64,000 nucleotides of DNA, from NCBI RefSeq assembly GCF_007995215.1, contig NZ_VCDK01000003.1, positions 310,001-374,000 on the forward strand, read 5' to 3'. The translations under genes and the position numbers were made by a program. The notes under the pieces are model-generated. The model saw only the letters and a program-made list of their open reading frames with translations. It was not told the origin of the DNA and did not search any database. The DNA comes from Shimia ponticola. GTDB lineage: Bacteria > Pseudomonadota > Alphaproteobacteria > Rhodobacterales > Rhodobacteraceae. Of the stretch, positions 1-8,516 are shown one piece after another (position 1 is the first letter of the stretch; each line of letters starts with the position of its first letter).

Positions 1-94
1 TTCCACTGGACCTCATCTACACTATGAAATCCGGGTCGGCGGCAAACCTGTTGACCCCATGATCTACATCAAGGCTGCACAAGATGTTCTCTAA
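1..94 (+). CDS. M23-family peptidase, C-terminal end (partial)
   Basis: Only the last 30 codons are in the window, read from base 2 and ending TAA at 92-94. The residues include GPHLHYEIRVGGKPVDPM, the usual C-terminal signature of LytM/M23 metallopeptidases. In it, HLHYE supplies the HxH zinc-binding part of the active site. These enzymes cut peptidoglycan cross-links or regulate amidases in the periplasm. The stop lies inside the first codons of the bactofilin gene (11-base overlap), so the two are probably co-translated. M23 peptidase plus bactofilin is a familiar pairing in proteobacteria. The upstream domain structure cannot be seen. Confidence 0.85.
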   Translation, partial: STGPHLHYEIRVGGKPVDPMIYIKAAQDVL

Positions 95-596
95 AAGCAA
101 AATCAACGAACCCGGCTCGGCATCCACCGACACGAGCAAAGCCGAGCGCCCCGCCGCTGCGGCACCAGAATTCAAAAGCTCCGCCTCTTCGGCGCCCGCG
201 GCGACGCCAAAGGCAAAGCCGCCGGCATCCATCCTTTCATCGGACTTGCACGTTCAGGGCAACCTGCGCACCACGGGCGACATTCAGGTCGAAGGCACCG
301 TCGAAGGTGACATCCGTGCGCACCTGCTGACTGTTGGCGAAGGCGCCACCATCAAAGGCGAATGCATGGCCGACGATGTTGTCGTGAACGGCCGCATCAT
401 CGGTCGCGTGCGTGGCCTGAAAGTGCGTCTGACATCGACTGCCCGCGTCGAAGGCGACATCATCCACAAAACCATCGCCATTGAGTCCGGCGCCCATTTC
501 GAAGGCTCGGTTCAGCGTCAGGACGATCCACTGGCAACCTCGGGCAAACCCGCGCCCAAGGCAGCCACCAAACCGGCTGCGGCGGCTGAAAGTTAA
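84..596 (+). CDS. Bactofilin family cytoskeletal protein
   Basis: The 170-residue protein has a disordered Ala/Lys/Pro-rich head (about residues 1-48). A beta-helical bactofilin core follows, starting at SILSSDLHVQGNL and running to about residue 147, with regular hydrophobic and glycine spacing (GDIQVEGTVEGDI, then VVVNGRIIGRVRG). The tail is Ala/Lys/Pro-rich. Bactofilins polymerise without nucleotide into membrane-associated filaments that localise wall enzymes. The gene overlaps the end of an M23 peptidase gene, which suggests a shared role in local peptidoglycan remodelling. The start is ATG at 84. An intrinsic terminator hairpin follows at 621-654. Confidence 0.9.
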   Translation: MFSKSKINEPGSASTDTSKAERPAAAAPEFKSSASSAPAATPKAKPPASILSSDLHVQGNLRTTGDIQVEGTVEGDIRAHLLTVGEGATIKGECMADDVVVNGRIIGRVRGLKVRLTSTARVEGDIIHKTIAIESGAHFEGSVQRQDDPLATSGKPAPKAATKPAAAAES

Positions 597-605
597 GCTG
601 TCGAC

Positions 606-2075
606 ATGGCACTTTCTTCAAAGGCGTCGCAGGATCATCCTGCGGCGCCTTTTTCGTCCCGACCGGCCCTATGCGCGCCTGAGCGGCGTCGCCTGATCCT
701 TATCGCAGCGATCCTCGCCTCTGCGCTTGGCTTCATAGACAGCACGGTCGTGACCATCGCCTTGCCTTCCATGCGCGACAGCCTCTCGGCCTCGCTGCCG
801 CAGGCGCAGTGGTTTCACAATGCCTACATGCTGTTTCTCGCCGCCCTGATCCTGGCTGGTGGGGCACTTGGCGACCGGTTCGGGTTGGCCCGTATCTTCA
901 CGCTTGGGATTTCGGTCTTTGTCCTGGCCTCGATTGTCTGCGCGGCGTCGGTGACGCCCCCAATGATGATCGTGGCCCGCGCCCTCCAAGGCATCGGAGC
1001 CGCGCTCATGGTGCCCGGGTCGCTTGCCATCATCAGCCGTGCGTACCCAAAGGAAGACCGCGGGCGGGCCATCGGCATCTGGGCCGGGGCCTCGGCGTTG
1101 ACGACGGCGCTTGGCCCGATCATCGGCGGACTTGCCCTGACCTTTGGCGGAGAAGAGGCATGGCGCGCCATCTTCGCCATCAACCTACCCTTGGGCGCAT
1201 TTGCTGTCTGGCTCCTGTGGCGCGCGGTCGAGGCCGACCCGACCAAGGCGCAGACGCGCGTCGATCTGCCGGGGATTGTCTTGGCCACAGCGTCGCTTGG
1301 CCTTTTGGCCTATGGGCTAACACGGTTGCAAGAAGGGCATGACGGAACCTTGCCGCTTTTCACTGGTGCGGCGACATTCCTGGCTTTCCTCTGGGTCGAA
1401 GCGCGTAGCAATCAGCCGATGATGCCACTTTCACTCTTTGCCATTCCGGCCTTCTCGGCGGCCAATGCAGCGACCTTTCTGCTCTATGCCGCTTTGTCGA
1501 TCCTGTTCTTCTTCTTGCCAATGACGTTGATCACCGCATGGGACGTGACACCGATTGAAGCCTCGGCGGCCTTTGCGCCACTGTCTGTCTTCATGTCGCT
1601 GCTTTCAGGTCGCGTCGGACGTCTGGCCGACCGCATCGGTCCCGGGCCTCTGATTGCAACGGGCGCTGCCATCGTTGCGGGCTCTTACGCAGCTGTCGCG
1701 TTTGTTACACCGGCACAAAACTATTGGGGCGGTGTCTTTCCGGCCATGTGTTTCGCAGGTCTGGGAATGGCTTTTGTCGTGGCGCCCCTATCAACCGCAG
1801 TGATGACCAGCATCGATGATGCGCAAAGCGGCGTGGCCTCTGGCGTCAACAACGCTGTCAGCCGTATGGCGGGTTTGGTCGGGGTTGCAGCTGCGGGTGC
1901 CATCATCACAGGCTTTTACCTCGGCGCTGGCGGCACGCTCAGCTTTGGCGCGGATTACGCGGATCCACTTCACATCTCTGCCATGACGCGCGCGTTTCAG
2001 CAGATTTGCTATGTCGCGGCAGGAATTGCAGCCTGCGCCTCAGCCACCGGACTCTTGATCAAGCGCGCGACCTGA
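606..2075 (+). CDS. MFS transporter, DHA2 (EmrB/QacA-like) family
   Basis: This 489-residue, highly hydrophobic protein probably has 14 membrane segments. TM1 carries the DHA2 hallmark FIDSTVVTIALPSM. The loop between helices 2 and 3 has GDRFGLARIF, matching MFS motif A. GPIIGG at about residue 175 matches motif C of drug/H+ antiporters. The likely role is proton-driven export of toxic organic compounds; the substrate cannot be predicted. The annotated ATG lies 9 bases after the bactofilin stop, has no visible Shine-Dalgarno, and is followed by a strong terminator hairpin within the first 17 codons. The real start may therefore be a non-ATG codon nearer TM1 (the frame has no later ATG before it). 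Confidence 0.85.
   Translation: MALSSKASQDHPAAPFSSRPALCAPERRRLILIAAILASALGFIDSTVVTIALPSMRDSLSASLPQAQWFHNAYMLFLAALILAGGALGDRFGLARIFTLGISVFVLASIVCAASVTPPMMIVARALQGIGAALMVPGSLAIISRAYPKEDRGRAIGIWAGASALTTALGPIIGGLALTFGGEEAWRAIFAINLPLGAFAVWLLWRAVEADPTKAQTRVDLPGIVLATASLGLLAYGLTRLQEGHDGTLPLFTGAATFLAFLWVEARSNQPMMPLSLFAIPAFSAANAATFLLYAALSILFFFLPMTLITAWDVTPIEASAAFAPLSVFMSLLSGRVGRLADRIGPGPLIATGAAIVAGSYAAVAFVTPAQNYWGGVFPAMCFAGLGMAFVVAPLSTAVMTSIDDAQSGVASGVNNAVSRMAGLVGVAAAGAIITGFYLGAGGTLSFGADYADPLHISAMTRAFQQICYVAAGIAACASATGLLIKRAT
621..654 (+). terminator. Rho-independent terminator after bactofilin, inside the 5' end of the MFS frame
   Basis: Bases 621-634 (AAGGCGTCGCAGGA) pair with 638-651 through a 3-base loop. 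There is a single G-T wobble, and a T-run reaches 654. This is one of the strongest intrinsic terminators in the window. It lies 25 bases after the bactofilin stop and within the first codons of the downstream MFS frame. Confidence 0.8.
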
Positions 2076-2102
2076 CCCCTTCTATGTTTTAAAAATACTC
2101 AC

Positions 2103-2134
2103 ATCCGGCGCGTGCCAAAGGCGTAGCGCCGGAT
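2103..2134 (-). terminator. Possible terminator between MFS gene and prfB
   Basis: ATCCGGCGC (2103-2111) is perfectly complementary to GCGCCGGAT (2126-2134), around a 14-base loop. On the minus strand the hairpin starts at the prfB stop codon and is followed, after about eight bases, by TTTTT. The gap between stem and T-run makes it a weak candidate. Confidence 0.4.
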
Positions 2135-3261
2135 CAGTCTTCGGCAGTGGCTTCTGCCCGGCTCTTGCCAGCGACGTCCATGGCCAGTGTGGCGGCCATA
2201 AATCCGTCCAGATCGCCGTCCAACACGCCCTTGGTGTCTGACGTCTCATGCGATGTGCGCAGGTCTTTGACCATCTGATAAGGCTGCAGAACGTAGGACC
2301 TGATCTGGTTGCCCCAACCGGCATCACCCTTGTTCTCGTGAGCTTCGTTGATGGCTGCGTTCCGCTTGTCCAACTCCAACTGATAGAGCCGCGATTTCAG
2401 CGCCTTCATAGCGATATCGCGGTTCTGGTGCTGTGACTTTTCCGAGCTTGTCACAACGATCCCGGTGGGCGCGTGGGTGATCCGCACGGCCGAGTCTGTC
2501 GTGTTCACGTGCTGACCGCCCGCGCCCGAAGACCTGTACGTATCAATCCGGATATCCGCCGGGTTCACCTCAATCTCGATATTGTCGTCGACAACGGGAT
2601 AGACCCAGACCGAGCTGAAGGACGTATGCCGCTTTGCCGCGGAGTCATAGGGCGAGATACGTACAAGCCTGTGCACGCCGCTTTCCGATTTCAGCCAGCC
2701 ATAGGCATTTGGTCCGCTGATCTTATAAGCCGCAGATTTGATCCCGGCTTCTTCGCCGGCGCTTTCGGACTGTAGTTCGACCTTGTATCCCTTCTTTTCC
2801 GCCCAGCGGACATACATCCGCGCCAGCATGGACGCCCAGTCACAGGACTCTGTCCCGCCCGCACCTGAGTTGATTTCAAGGAATGTGTCATTGCCGTCGG
2901 CTTCACCATCCAGCAACGCCTCGAGCTCTTTCTCTGCCGCCTTTTCCTTCAGCGCGAACAGGGCCTCTTCGGCATCCTTGACGACCTCGGCGTCATCTTC
3001 CATCTCGCCCAGTTCGATCAGCTCCAGATTGTCCGACAGATCGGTTTTGATCGAAGTGTAGGTATCCAGCTTATCTTGCAGCGCCTGACGGTCGCGCATC
3101 AGCTTTTGCGCGCGCGCCTGATCGTCCCACAGATTGGGATCTTCGATCATCGCGTTGAATTCTTCCATCCGGTGCGGCGCGGTCTCAAGGTCCATCCGCT
3201 GGGCCAGCAGCTCCAGCGATTTTTCGACTGCCTCTACAACACTTTGAATTTCTGCGCGCAT
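2134..3261 (-). CDS. prfB: Peptide chain release factor 2
   Basis: RF2 recognises UGA and UAA stop codons and triggers peptidyl-tRNA hydrolysis on the ribosome. The 375-residue protein has the helical N-terminal domain, the RF-typical RRHTSF-like block ([13 protein letters not shown]) and the catalytic [16 protein letters not shown] containing GGQ. The stop-codon tripeptide reads SPY (ISPYDSA) rather than the E. coli SPF. The frame is continuous from ATG 3261, so the programmed +1 frameshift of many prfB genes is absent. GGAGG lies five bases before the start. Confidence 0.96.
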   Translation of the reverse strand: MRAEIQSVVEAVEKSLELLAQRMDLETAPHRMEEFNAMIEDPNLWDDQARAQKLMRDRQALQDKLDTYTSIKTDLSDNLELIELGEMEDDAEVVKDAEEALFALKEKAAEKELEALLDGEADGNDTFLEINSGAGGTESCDWASMLARMYVRWAEKKGYKVELQSESAGEEAGIKSAAYKISGPNAYGWLKSESGVHRLVRISPYDSAAKRHTSFSSVWVYPVVDDNIEIEVNPADIRIDTYRSSGAGGQHVNTTDSAVRITHAPTGIVVTSSEKSQHQNRDIAMKALKSRLYQLELDKRNAAINEAHENKGDAGWGNQIRSYVLQPYQMVKDLRTSHETSDTKGVLDGDLDGFMAATLAMDVAGKSRAEATAED

Positions 3262-3349
3262 CTTTGCCTCCGGCTTGGACCGCAGAGATAGCGGGGTCAG
3301 GCAACCTTCACAAGATGGCCCGGTCGCGATGTGTGGCGGGCCAGTGTAG

Positions 3350-3369
3350 GGTGCGTGATCTCACGCACC
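3350..3369. repeat. Perfect hairpin between prfB promoter side and PBP1A gene end
   Basis: GGTGCGTG (3350-3357) and CACGCACC (3362-3369) form an 8-bp perfect stem with an ATCT loop, five bases beyond the PBP1A stop on the minus strand. No T-run follows, so it may be a 3'-end stabilising hairpin or a weak terminator. Confidence 0.4.
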
Positions 3370-3374
3370 GGGCG

Positions 3375-5993
3375 TCAGTAAAGTCCGCCAGACGAAAGAG
3401 ATCCAAAGGACGCTTTCGGAGCCACTGTGACGGTCTGACCATCCGATGTGGTGATTTCCTTGGTCTCTTCTTCAGCCCCATAAAGCTGAAGGTCCGAGGA
3501 CATCGCAAAACCGCCGTCAAACGCCACGCCAAAGAGCGGCTCTTCGCCTTCGCGGAAATACTCTGCCACGACATTTTCGCCGGTGGCACCATCGCTCAGC
3601 CGCGCACCTGTGTTGCGGTCAATATTGATGAACACGCCGCCCGGCGGCACTTCGAACTCACCGCCACCATATTTGGCGGTGGCCTGTTTCATGAATTCAT
3701 TGAACACCGGGCCACACATCGACCCACCGCCCGCGCCCTGCCCGAGTGGTGCAGGATCGTCAAAGCCGATGTAGCAGCCGGCGACGATGTTCGAGGTAAA
3801 GCCAACGAACCAGACATCCTTGGCATCGTTGGTTGTCCCGGTCTTGCCAGCTACAGGCACGGTGAGACCCACGGTCTTGCGCGCTGTACCACGGTCGACG
3901 ACGCCCTTCATCATCGACGTCAGCTGATAGGCGGTGATCGCGTCCATGACCCGTTCGCGGTTCGACCCGATGCGCGGGGCATAACCGGCCTCTAGCACAG
4001 GCACATCGCAATCGGTGCACACGCGCTTGTCATGGCGGAAGACTGTCCGGCCATAGCGGTCCTGCACTCGGTCGACCAGCGTCGGCTCCACCCGTTCGCC
4101 GCCGTTGGCAAACATCGCATAAGCCGCCACCATACGATAAAGCGTTGTCTCTTCCGAACCGAGTGACGCGGCAAGGTATTCACCCATGTCGTCATAGACG
4201 CCAAAGCGCTCGGCATAGTTTGCCACGGTCCCCATCCCGACCTCTTCAGCCAAACGGATGGTCATCAGGTTCCGAGACTGTTCAATCCCGGTCCGCACAG
4301 GCGTCGGGCCATAGAAACGGTTCGACGCGTTCTTGGGTCGCCACAGGCCCTGCGGTGTGTTGATCTCAATCGGGGCATCGATGACGATCGTCGCGGGAGT
4401 ATAGCCACTGTCCAACGCAGCCGCGTAAACAAAAGGTTTGAACGACGAACCCGGCTGACGGCGCGCCTGTGTCGCGCGGTTGAACACCGAATGCTGGTAG
4501 CTGAAGCCACCTTGCATCGCCAGAACACGGCCACTGTTCACATCCATTGCGACAAAGCCGCCTTGAACCTGCGGAATTTGACGCGCGGTCCAGCGGATAA
4601 ATGATCCATCGCTGTCGCTGGTCATTTTGCGGACATGGATCACGTCGCCTACTTCGAAAAGGTCGCCAGCGCCTTGGGCCCGGCGTCCAAGCGACCCGTC
4701 ATCAAGCAGCTTGCGCGCCCAAGTTACGTCGTTAGCCGGGATAAAATGACCGTCCGCGTCTTCGTCGACGTCTTCGATACCGATACGTGCCGATCCGCCT
4801 TGGATGCCTAGCACGACAGCAGGATGCCATTTGTTTTCAAGATGAATATCGCGGGAAATGTTAACCTTGCGCAGCGCGTCGCGCCAGCTTTCTTCCGTGG
4901 CCAAAACGTCTTCTGGAAGGCGGATGCCGGTGCCGCGCCAGATGCCCTGCCCCCGATCATAAGACTCCAAACCACGCCGCAGGCTCTCAGCCGCTTCGAC
5001 CTGCATTTGCGGGTCAATGGTTGCTCGCACAGAATACCCGCCGGAGAAAAACTCCGCCTCGCCAAAGTCGCGCGTCAACTGGCGTCGGATTTCATCTGTG
5101 AAGTAATCGCGCGGCGGCAAGGCGCTCTTGAAGCTTTCAAAGTCGCCGGATTGCACGGTGCGCAGTGGTGTATTTACGGCCTGCTCATATGCAGCAGTCG
5201 TGATGTACCCGTTCTCCATCATCTCTTTGAGAACAAAGTCCCGACGCGCTGTGGCACGCTCGCGCTGGCGGACGGGATGGTACTGCGACGGTGCCTTGGG
5301 CACGGCGGCCAAATAGGCCGCTTCCTCGGGTGCCAGTTGGCTCAACGGTTTGTTGAAATATGTCTGCGCCGCAGCCGCCACGCCGTAAGAGTTCTGACCC
5401 AGGAAGATCTCGTTGAGATAAAGCTCAAGGATCTTGTCCTTGGACATGGAGTCCTCGATCCGTGTCGCAAGAATGATCTCTTTGATTTTGCGTTCTGCCG
5501 ATCGGGAGCCGTCGAGCAGGAAGTTCTTCATCACCTGTTGGGTGATCGTCGAGGCCCCGCGCAGGTCTTCGCCCCGAGACCGAACAGCTTCGACAAAGGC
5601 CGCCGCCATACCGCGCGGGTCGTAGCCCCCGTGTTCATAGAAGTTCTTATCCTCGGCGCTGATAAAGGCTGCCTTTACCAAAGGTGGGATGTCTTCGGCT
5701 TCGGCGAACAAGCGACGCTCAGTCGCGAACTCGTCGATGATGCGCCCTTCACCCGAATAAATCCGACTGATCGTCTTGGGGGTATAGCTTGCGAGTTCGT
5801 CATAAGACGGAAGGTCACGGCCATAAATATAGAACACGGCACCAATCGACAGCGCGACCATCATCGCGCCCAGCGTGGCAGCCGAGAAAACCGAGCCAAA
5901 GATGCTTAGCACGAACATCCAGACGCCAGTGATGGCGCTGAAGATCCAATTGATAACGGATGTCAGACGGCGGTGACCCATGGGACCCCTCAT
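3375..5993 (-). CDS. mrcA: Penicillin-binding protein 1A (bifunctional transglycosylase/transpeptidase)
   Basis: This class A PBP polymerises glycan strands and cross-links peptides at the outer face of the inner membrane. From the chosen start (872 residues) it has an N-terminal membrane segment. The GT51 domain contains EDKNFYEHGGYD (E114 catalytic) and TITQQVMKN. An acidic OB-like insert lies around residues 380-450. The transpeptidase motifs are SSFK (S516-K519), SRN (573-575) and KTGT (717-720). The open frame extends to a TTG at 6038, but ATG 5993, or ATG 5981 four codons later, is a more natural start. The gene follows the amidase gene with about 70 bases between them and is transcribed in the same direction. 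Confidence 0.95.
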   Translation of the reverse strand: MRGPMGHRRLTSVINWIFSAITGVWMFVLSIFGSVFSAATLGAMMVALSIGAVFYIYGRDLPSYDELASYTPKTISRIYSGEGRIIDEFATERRLFAEAEDIPPLVKAAFISAEDKNFYEHGGYDPRGMAAAFVEAVRSRGEDLRGASTITQQVMKNFLLDGSRSAERKIKEIILATRIEDSMSKDKILELYLNEIFLGQNSYGVAAAAQTYFNKPLSQLAPEEAAYLAAVPKAPSQYHPVRQRERATARRDFVLKEMMENGYITTAAYEQAVNTPLRTVQSGDFESFKSALPPRDYFTDEIRRQLTRDFGEAEFFSGGYSVRATIDPQMQVEAAESLRRGLESYDRGQGIWRGTGIRLPEDVLATEESWRDALRKVNISRDIHLENKWHPAVVLGIQGGSARIGIEDVDEDADGHFIPANDVTWARKLLDDGSLGRRAQGAGDLFEVGDVIHVRKMTSDSDGSFIRWTARQIPQVQGGFVAMDVNSGRVLAMQGGFSYQHSVFNRATQARRQPGSSFKPFVYAAALDSGYTPATIVIDAPIEINTPQGLWRPKNASNRFYGPTPVRTGIEQSRNLMTIRLAEEVGMGTVANYAERFGVYDDMGEYLAASLGSEETTLYRMVAAYAMFANGGERVEPTLVDRVQDRYGRTVFRHDKRVCTDCDVPVLEAGYAPRIGSNRERVMDAITAYQLTSMMKGVVDRGTARKTVGLTVPVAGKTGTTNDAKDVWFVGFTSNIVAGCYIGFDDPAPLGQGAGGGSMCGPVFNEFMKQATAKYGGGEFEVPPGGVFINIDRNTGARLSDGATGENVVAEYFREGEEPLFGVAFDGGFAMSSDLQLYGAEEETKEITTSDGQTVTVAPKASFGSLSSGGLY

Positions 5994-6061
5994 GATGCAA
6001 GCCTGCGACCAAGTCACAGTCTTTTCGCAGTTTTTCAAGCCTTCCGCAAATCACAGACGCC

Positions 6062-7261
6062 TTATTGGCGGTTCAACGCGCGTTCCGTTTCGTCAGTCAC
6101 CAGCCAGCCCAAAATCCCCTGCGCCAAGCCGGCAATGATCCGCCCCCGCTTTTCGGGGCTTTGAAGCTCGATCCGGTCGCGTTTCGAACTCAGAAACCCG
6201 ACTTCGACCAAAACAGATGGAACGTCCGCCGACCGCAAAACTGCAAAATGCGCTTCGCGGCTAGGGCGCGTGTTGATGCGTGCGCCAGCATCGGCAAGCC
6301 CGTCAATGATCGAAAGTTTCAGCCGCTCAGACCGTGGACCAGTGTCCTGTCTTGCAAGGTCCAGCAACACGGTCGCGATCTGGTCGTCCTGTCCGCTTAG
6401 GTCCACGCCGGACAAGATATCGTCACGACCGCCACGTTCGGCCAGCAAGGCCGACGCGCTGTCCGACGCGTCCTCTGGCAATGTGTGCGCGGTCGCGCCT
6501 TCGGCATAGCCCACTTCCAAGGCATCTGCGTGGAGCGACACAAAGGCATCCGCCCCCACCTGACGTGCCAAAGAGGCCCGTGCAGGCAGGCCGACAAACA
6601 CATCACTGTCCCGTGTCAGATGAACTTCCACGCCTTCGCGCCGCAAGGCCTCTCGCAACTCGCGCGCCATCAAGAGCATCAGGTCGGCTTCGTTGACACC
6701 GTCCCGCTCTGCTCCGGGATCAACGCCACCGTGGCCGGGGTCAAGGACGATAACCGGGGTCACGTTGCCATCCGACGGTGCGGCTGCGGCAACCGGCTGT
6801 GCAGCTGCGCTTGCTGGAATGCCAGCTGCGGCGGCAAAGGCCTCGGCAGATGTCGTGCGCAACCGCAAGGCAAGCCCGGCATCCCCATCCGTGGTCCGCA
6901 TCTGCGCCTCTTCAATGGCCATCGGCTCACTCAGCGTGACGATCATCCCGGACCAGCCGGGGGCCAACGTCCCCGCACGAATTCCAGACAGACGGTCGGT
7001 CAGCATGTCTTCAACCGGCAAACCGCCCCATGATACCTCGGAAAGTTCGATGACCAATTGCCGAGGATCATCCAGCGTATAAACCCGAAACGGTACCGGG
7101 ATGCTCAGGCCAAGTTGAAGCGTGGTTGTCCCTCTGCGGTCCTTGGCAAAGCTGCGTTCGGCATCGACACGTGCTAGCGCGCTAAGATCCTGGGCAGTAG
7201 CCAGACCCGCACCACCCAATGCCAATAACCAGACCAGAAGACCTGCCAAAACCGCGCGCAT
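6062..7261 (-). CDS. amiC: N-acetylmuramoyl-L-alanine amidase (AmiC-like)
   Basis: This periplasmic zinc amidase splits septal peptidoglycan between MurNAc and L-Ala. The 399-residue protein starts with a clear signal peptide (MRAVLAGLLVWLLALGGAGL, cut near ATAQ). An AMIN-like domain follows at about residues 45-135, which targets such enzymes to the septum. An Ala/Pro linker leads to an Amidase_3 domain. Zinc ligands are H177 (DPGHGG), E191 and H244 (SLHAD), and the catalytic Glu is E353 (EVGFLSS). The frame is open further upstream, into the aminotransferase gene, but the signal peptide fixes ATG 7261 as the start. It is a functional partner of the adjacent PBP1A. Confidence 0.93.
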   Translation of the reverse strand: MRAVLAGLLVWLLALGGAGLATAQDLSALARVDAERSFAKDRRGTTTLQLGLSIPVPFRVYTLDDPRQLVIELSEVSWGGLPVEDMLTDRLSGIRAGTLAPGWSGMIVTLSEPMAIEEAQMRTTDGDAGLALRLRTTSAEAFAAAAGIPASAAAQPVAAAAPSDGNVTPVIVLDPGHGGVDPGAERDGVNEADLMLLMARELREALRREGVEVHLTRDSDVFVGLPARASLARQVGADAFVSLHADALEVGYAEGATAHTLPEDASDSASALLAERGGRDDILSGVDLSGQDDQIATVLLDLARQDTGPRSERLKLSIIDGLADAGARINTRPSREAHFAVLRSADVPSVLVEVGFLSSKRDRIELQSPEKRGRIIAGLAQGILGWLVTDETERALNRQ

Positions 7262-7322
7262 CGCGCCACCCTGCTCAATATTTTTTCGTTCTGTTCCGGT
7301 TACCACAGGCTGCGCCCGGCAC

Positions 7323-8462
7323 CTATCCTTTCGACGCAAAATATTGCGTGAGGCGGGCCAGCCCTTCCTCCATATCGGCGGTGGACCGCGCATAGGACAA
7401 GCGCAAGGTCTGATGCCCGCGTGCGGCGTCGAAATCGAGACCCGGCGTCACCGCCACTCCGGCTTCGCTCAGGATATTCTGAGCCAGGTCGCGGCTGTCA
7501 GTCGTCCATTCCGAGACATCCAAATAGATGTAAAACGCGCCATCAGCGGGCGAGATCACTTTCAATCCGGCCTTCTCGAGCCCGCCAAGCAACAAAGCGC
7601 GGTTGGCGGCATAAACCTTGAGGTGCGCTTGCAATTCTTCGTGGGCATTCAGCGCGCCGAGCGCCGCAACCTGACTGCTGTGAGGCGCACAGATAAACAT
7701 GTTCTGCGCGAGGCGTTCGACCGTGCGCACATGATCGGGCGGAACGACCATCCAGCCAATCCGCCAGCCCGTCATGCTGAAATATTTCGAGAAGGAATTG
7801 ATGACGTAAACATCATCGGTGACCTCAAGCGCGCTGATGGCACGATCGCCATAGCTGATCCCGTGGTAAATCTCGTCTGATATCAGCGCGCAGTTTGTGT
7901 CTGACGATGCCTGTGCCAGCGCTGTGAGCTCGGCTTTCGACAGCATCGTTCCAGTGGGGTTTGCGGGCGACGCGGCAATCAGGCCCTGCAACCCTGCCAT
8001 ATCGCTAGGTTGCGGCTGAAAGCCGTGCGCCGCCTGCCCTTCGATTGCGACAGGCTTTAGCGACAGAGCACTGAGAATTTGCCGATACGACGGATAGCCT
8101 GGCGCTGCCAAGCCGACCTTGTCACCAGCATCAAACAGCGCCGTGAAGGCCAAGAGAAATCCGGCTGATGAGCCGGCGGTGACAACCACGCGCTCTGGGT
8201 CAAGATCGATATCGTACCATTGCCCGTAAAGCTGCGCGATCCCGGCACGCAGTTCGGGCAAACCCAGCGCAACCGTGTATCCAAGAGGGCCAGCCGCCAT
8301 CGCATCAGCGAGTGCGGTGCGTGCGGCCTGCGGTGCTGCCGTTGCGGGTTGCCCCACTTCCATATGGATAATTCGACGCCCCTTGGCTTCTTCTTGCCGA
8401 GCAGCCTCCATCACATCCATCACAATGAAGGGATCGACGGCGCTGCGCCTTGATACGCGCAT
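7323..8462 (-). CDS. PLP-dependent class I/II aminotransferase
   Basis: The 379-residue protein is a fold-type I aminotransferase. SFSKYFSMTGWRIGW places the Schiff-base lysine at K226, SDEIY gives the PLP-nitrogen Asp (D196), and ASPANPTGT (164-172) and a C-terminal R in LRLSYAR complete the signature. Such enzymes move amino groups between aspartate, alanine, aromatic or other amino acids and 2-oxoglutarate. The substrate cannot be told from the sequence. AGGAGG lies six bases before ATG 8462. It is divergent from the M48 peptidase gene across 54 bases. Confidence 0.88.
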   Translation of the reverse strand: MRVSRRSAVDPFIVMDVMEAARQEEAKGRRIIHMEVGQPATAAPQAARTALADAMAAGPLGYTVALGLPELRAGIAQLYGQWYDIDLDPERVVVTAGSSAGFLLAFTALFDAGDKVGLAAPGYPSYRQILSALSLKPVAIEGQAAHGFQPQPSDMAGLQGLIAASPANPTGTMLSKAELTALAQASSDTNCALISDEIYHGISYGDRAISALEVTDDVYVINSFSKYFSMTGWRIGWMVVPPDHVRTVERLAQNMFICAPHSSQVAALGALNAHEELQAHLKVYAANRALLLGGLEKAGLKVISPADGAFYIYLDVSEWTTDSRDLAQNILSEAGVAVTPGLDFDAARGHQTLRLSYARSTADMEEGLARLTQYFASKG

Positions 8463-8516
8463 GAATATCCTCCTACAGTCCGGCCAGTGTTCTGATCGTC
8501 AGGAGCGGTCTCGTCA

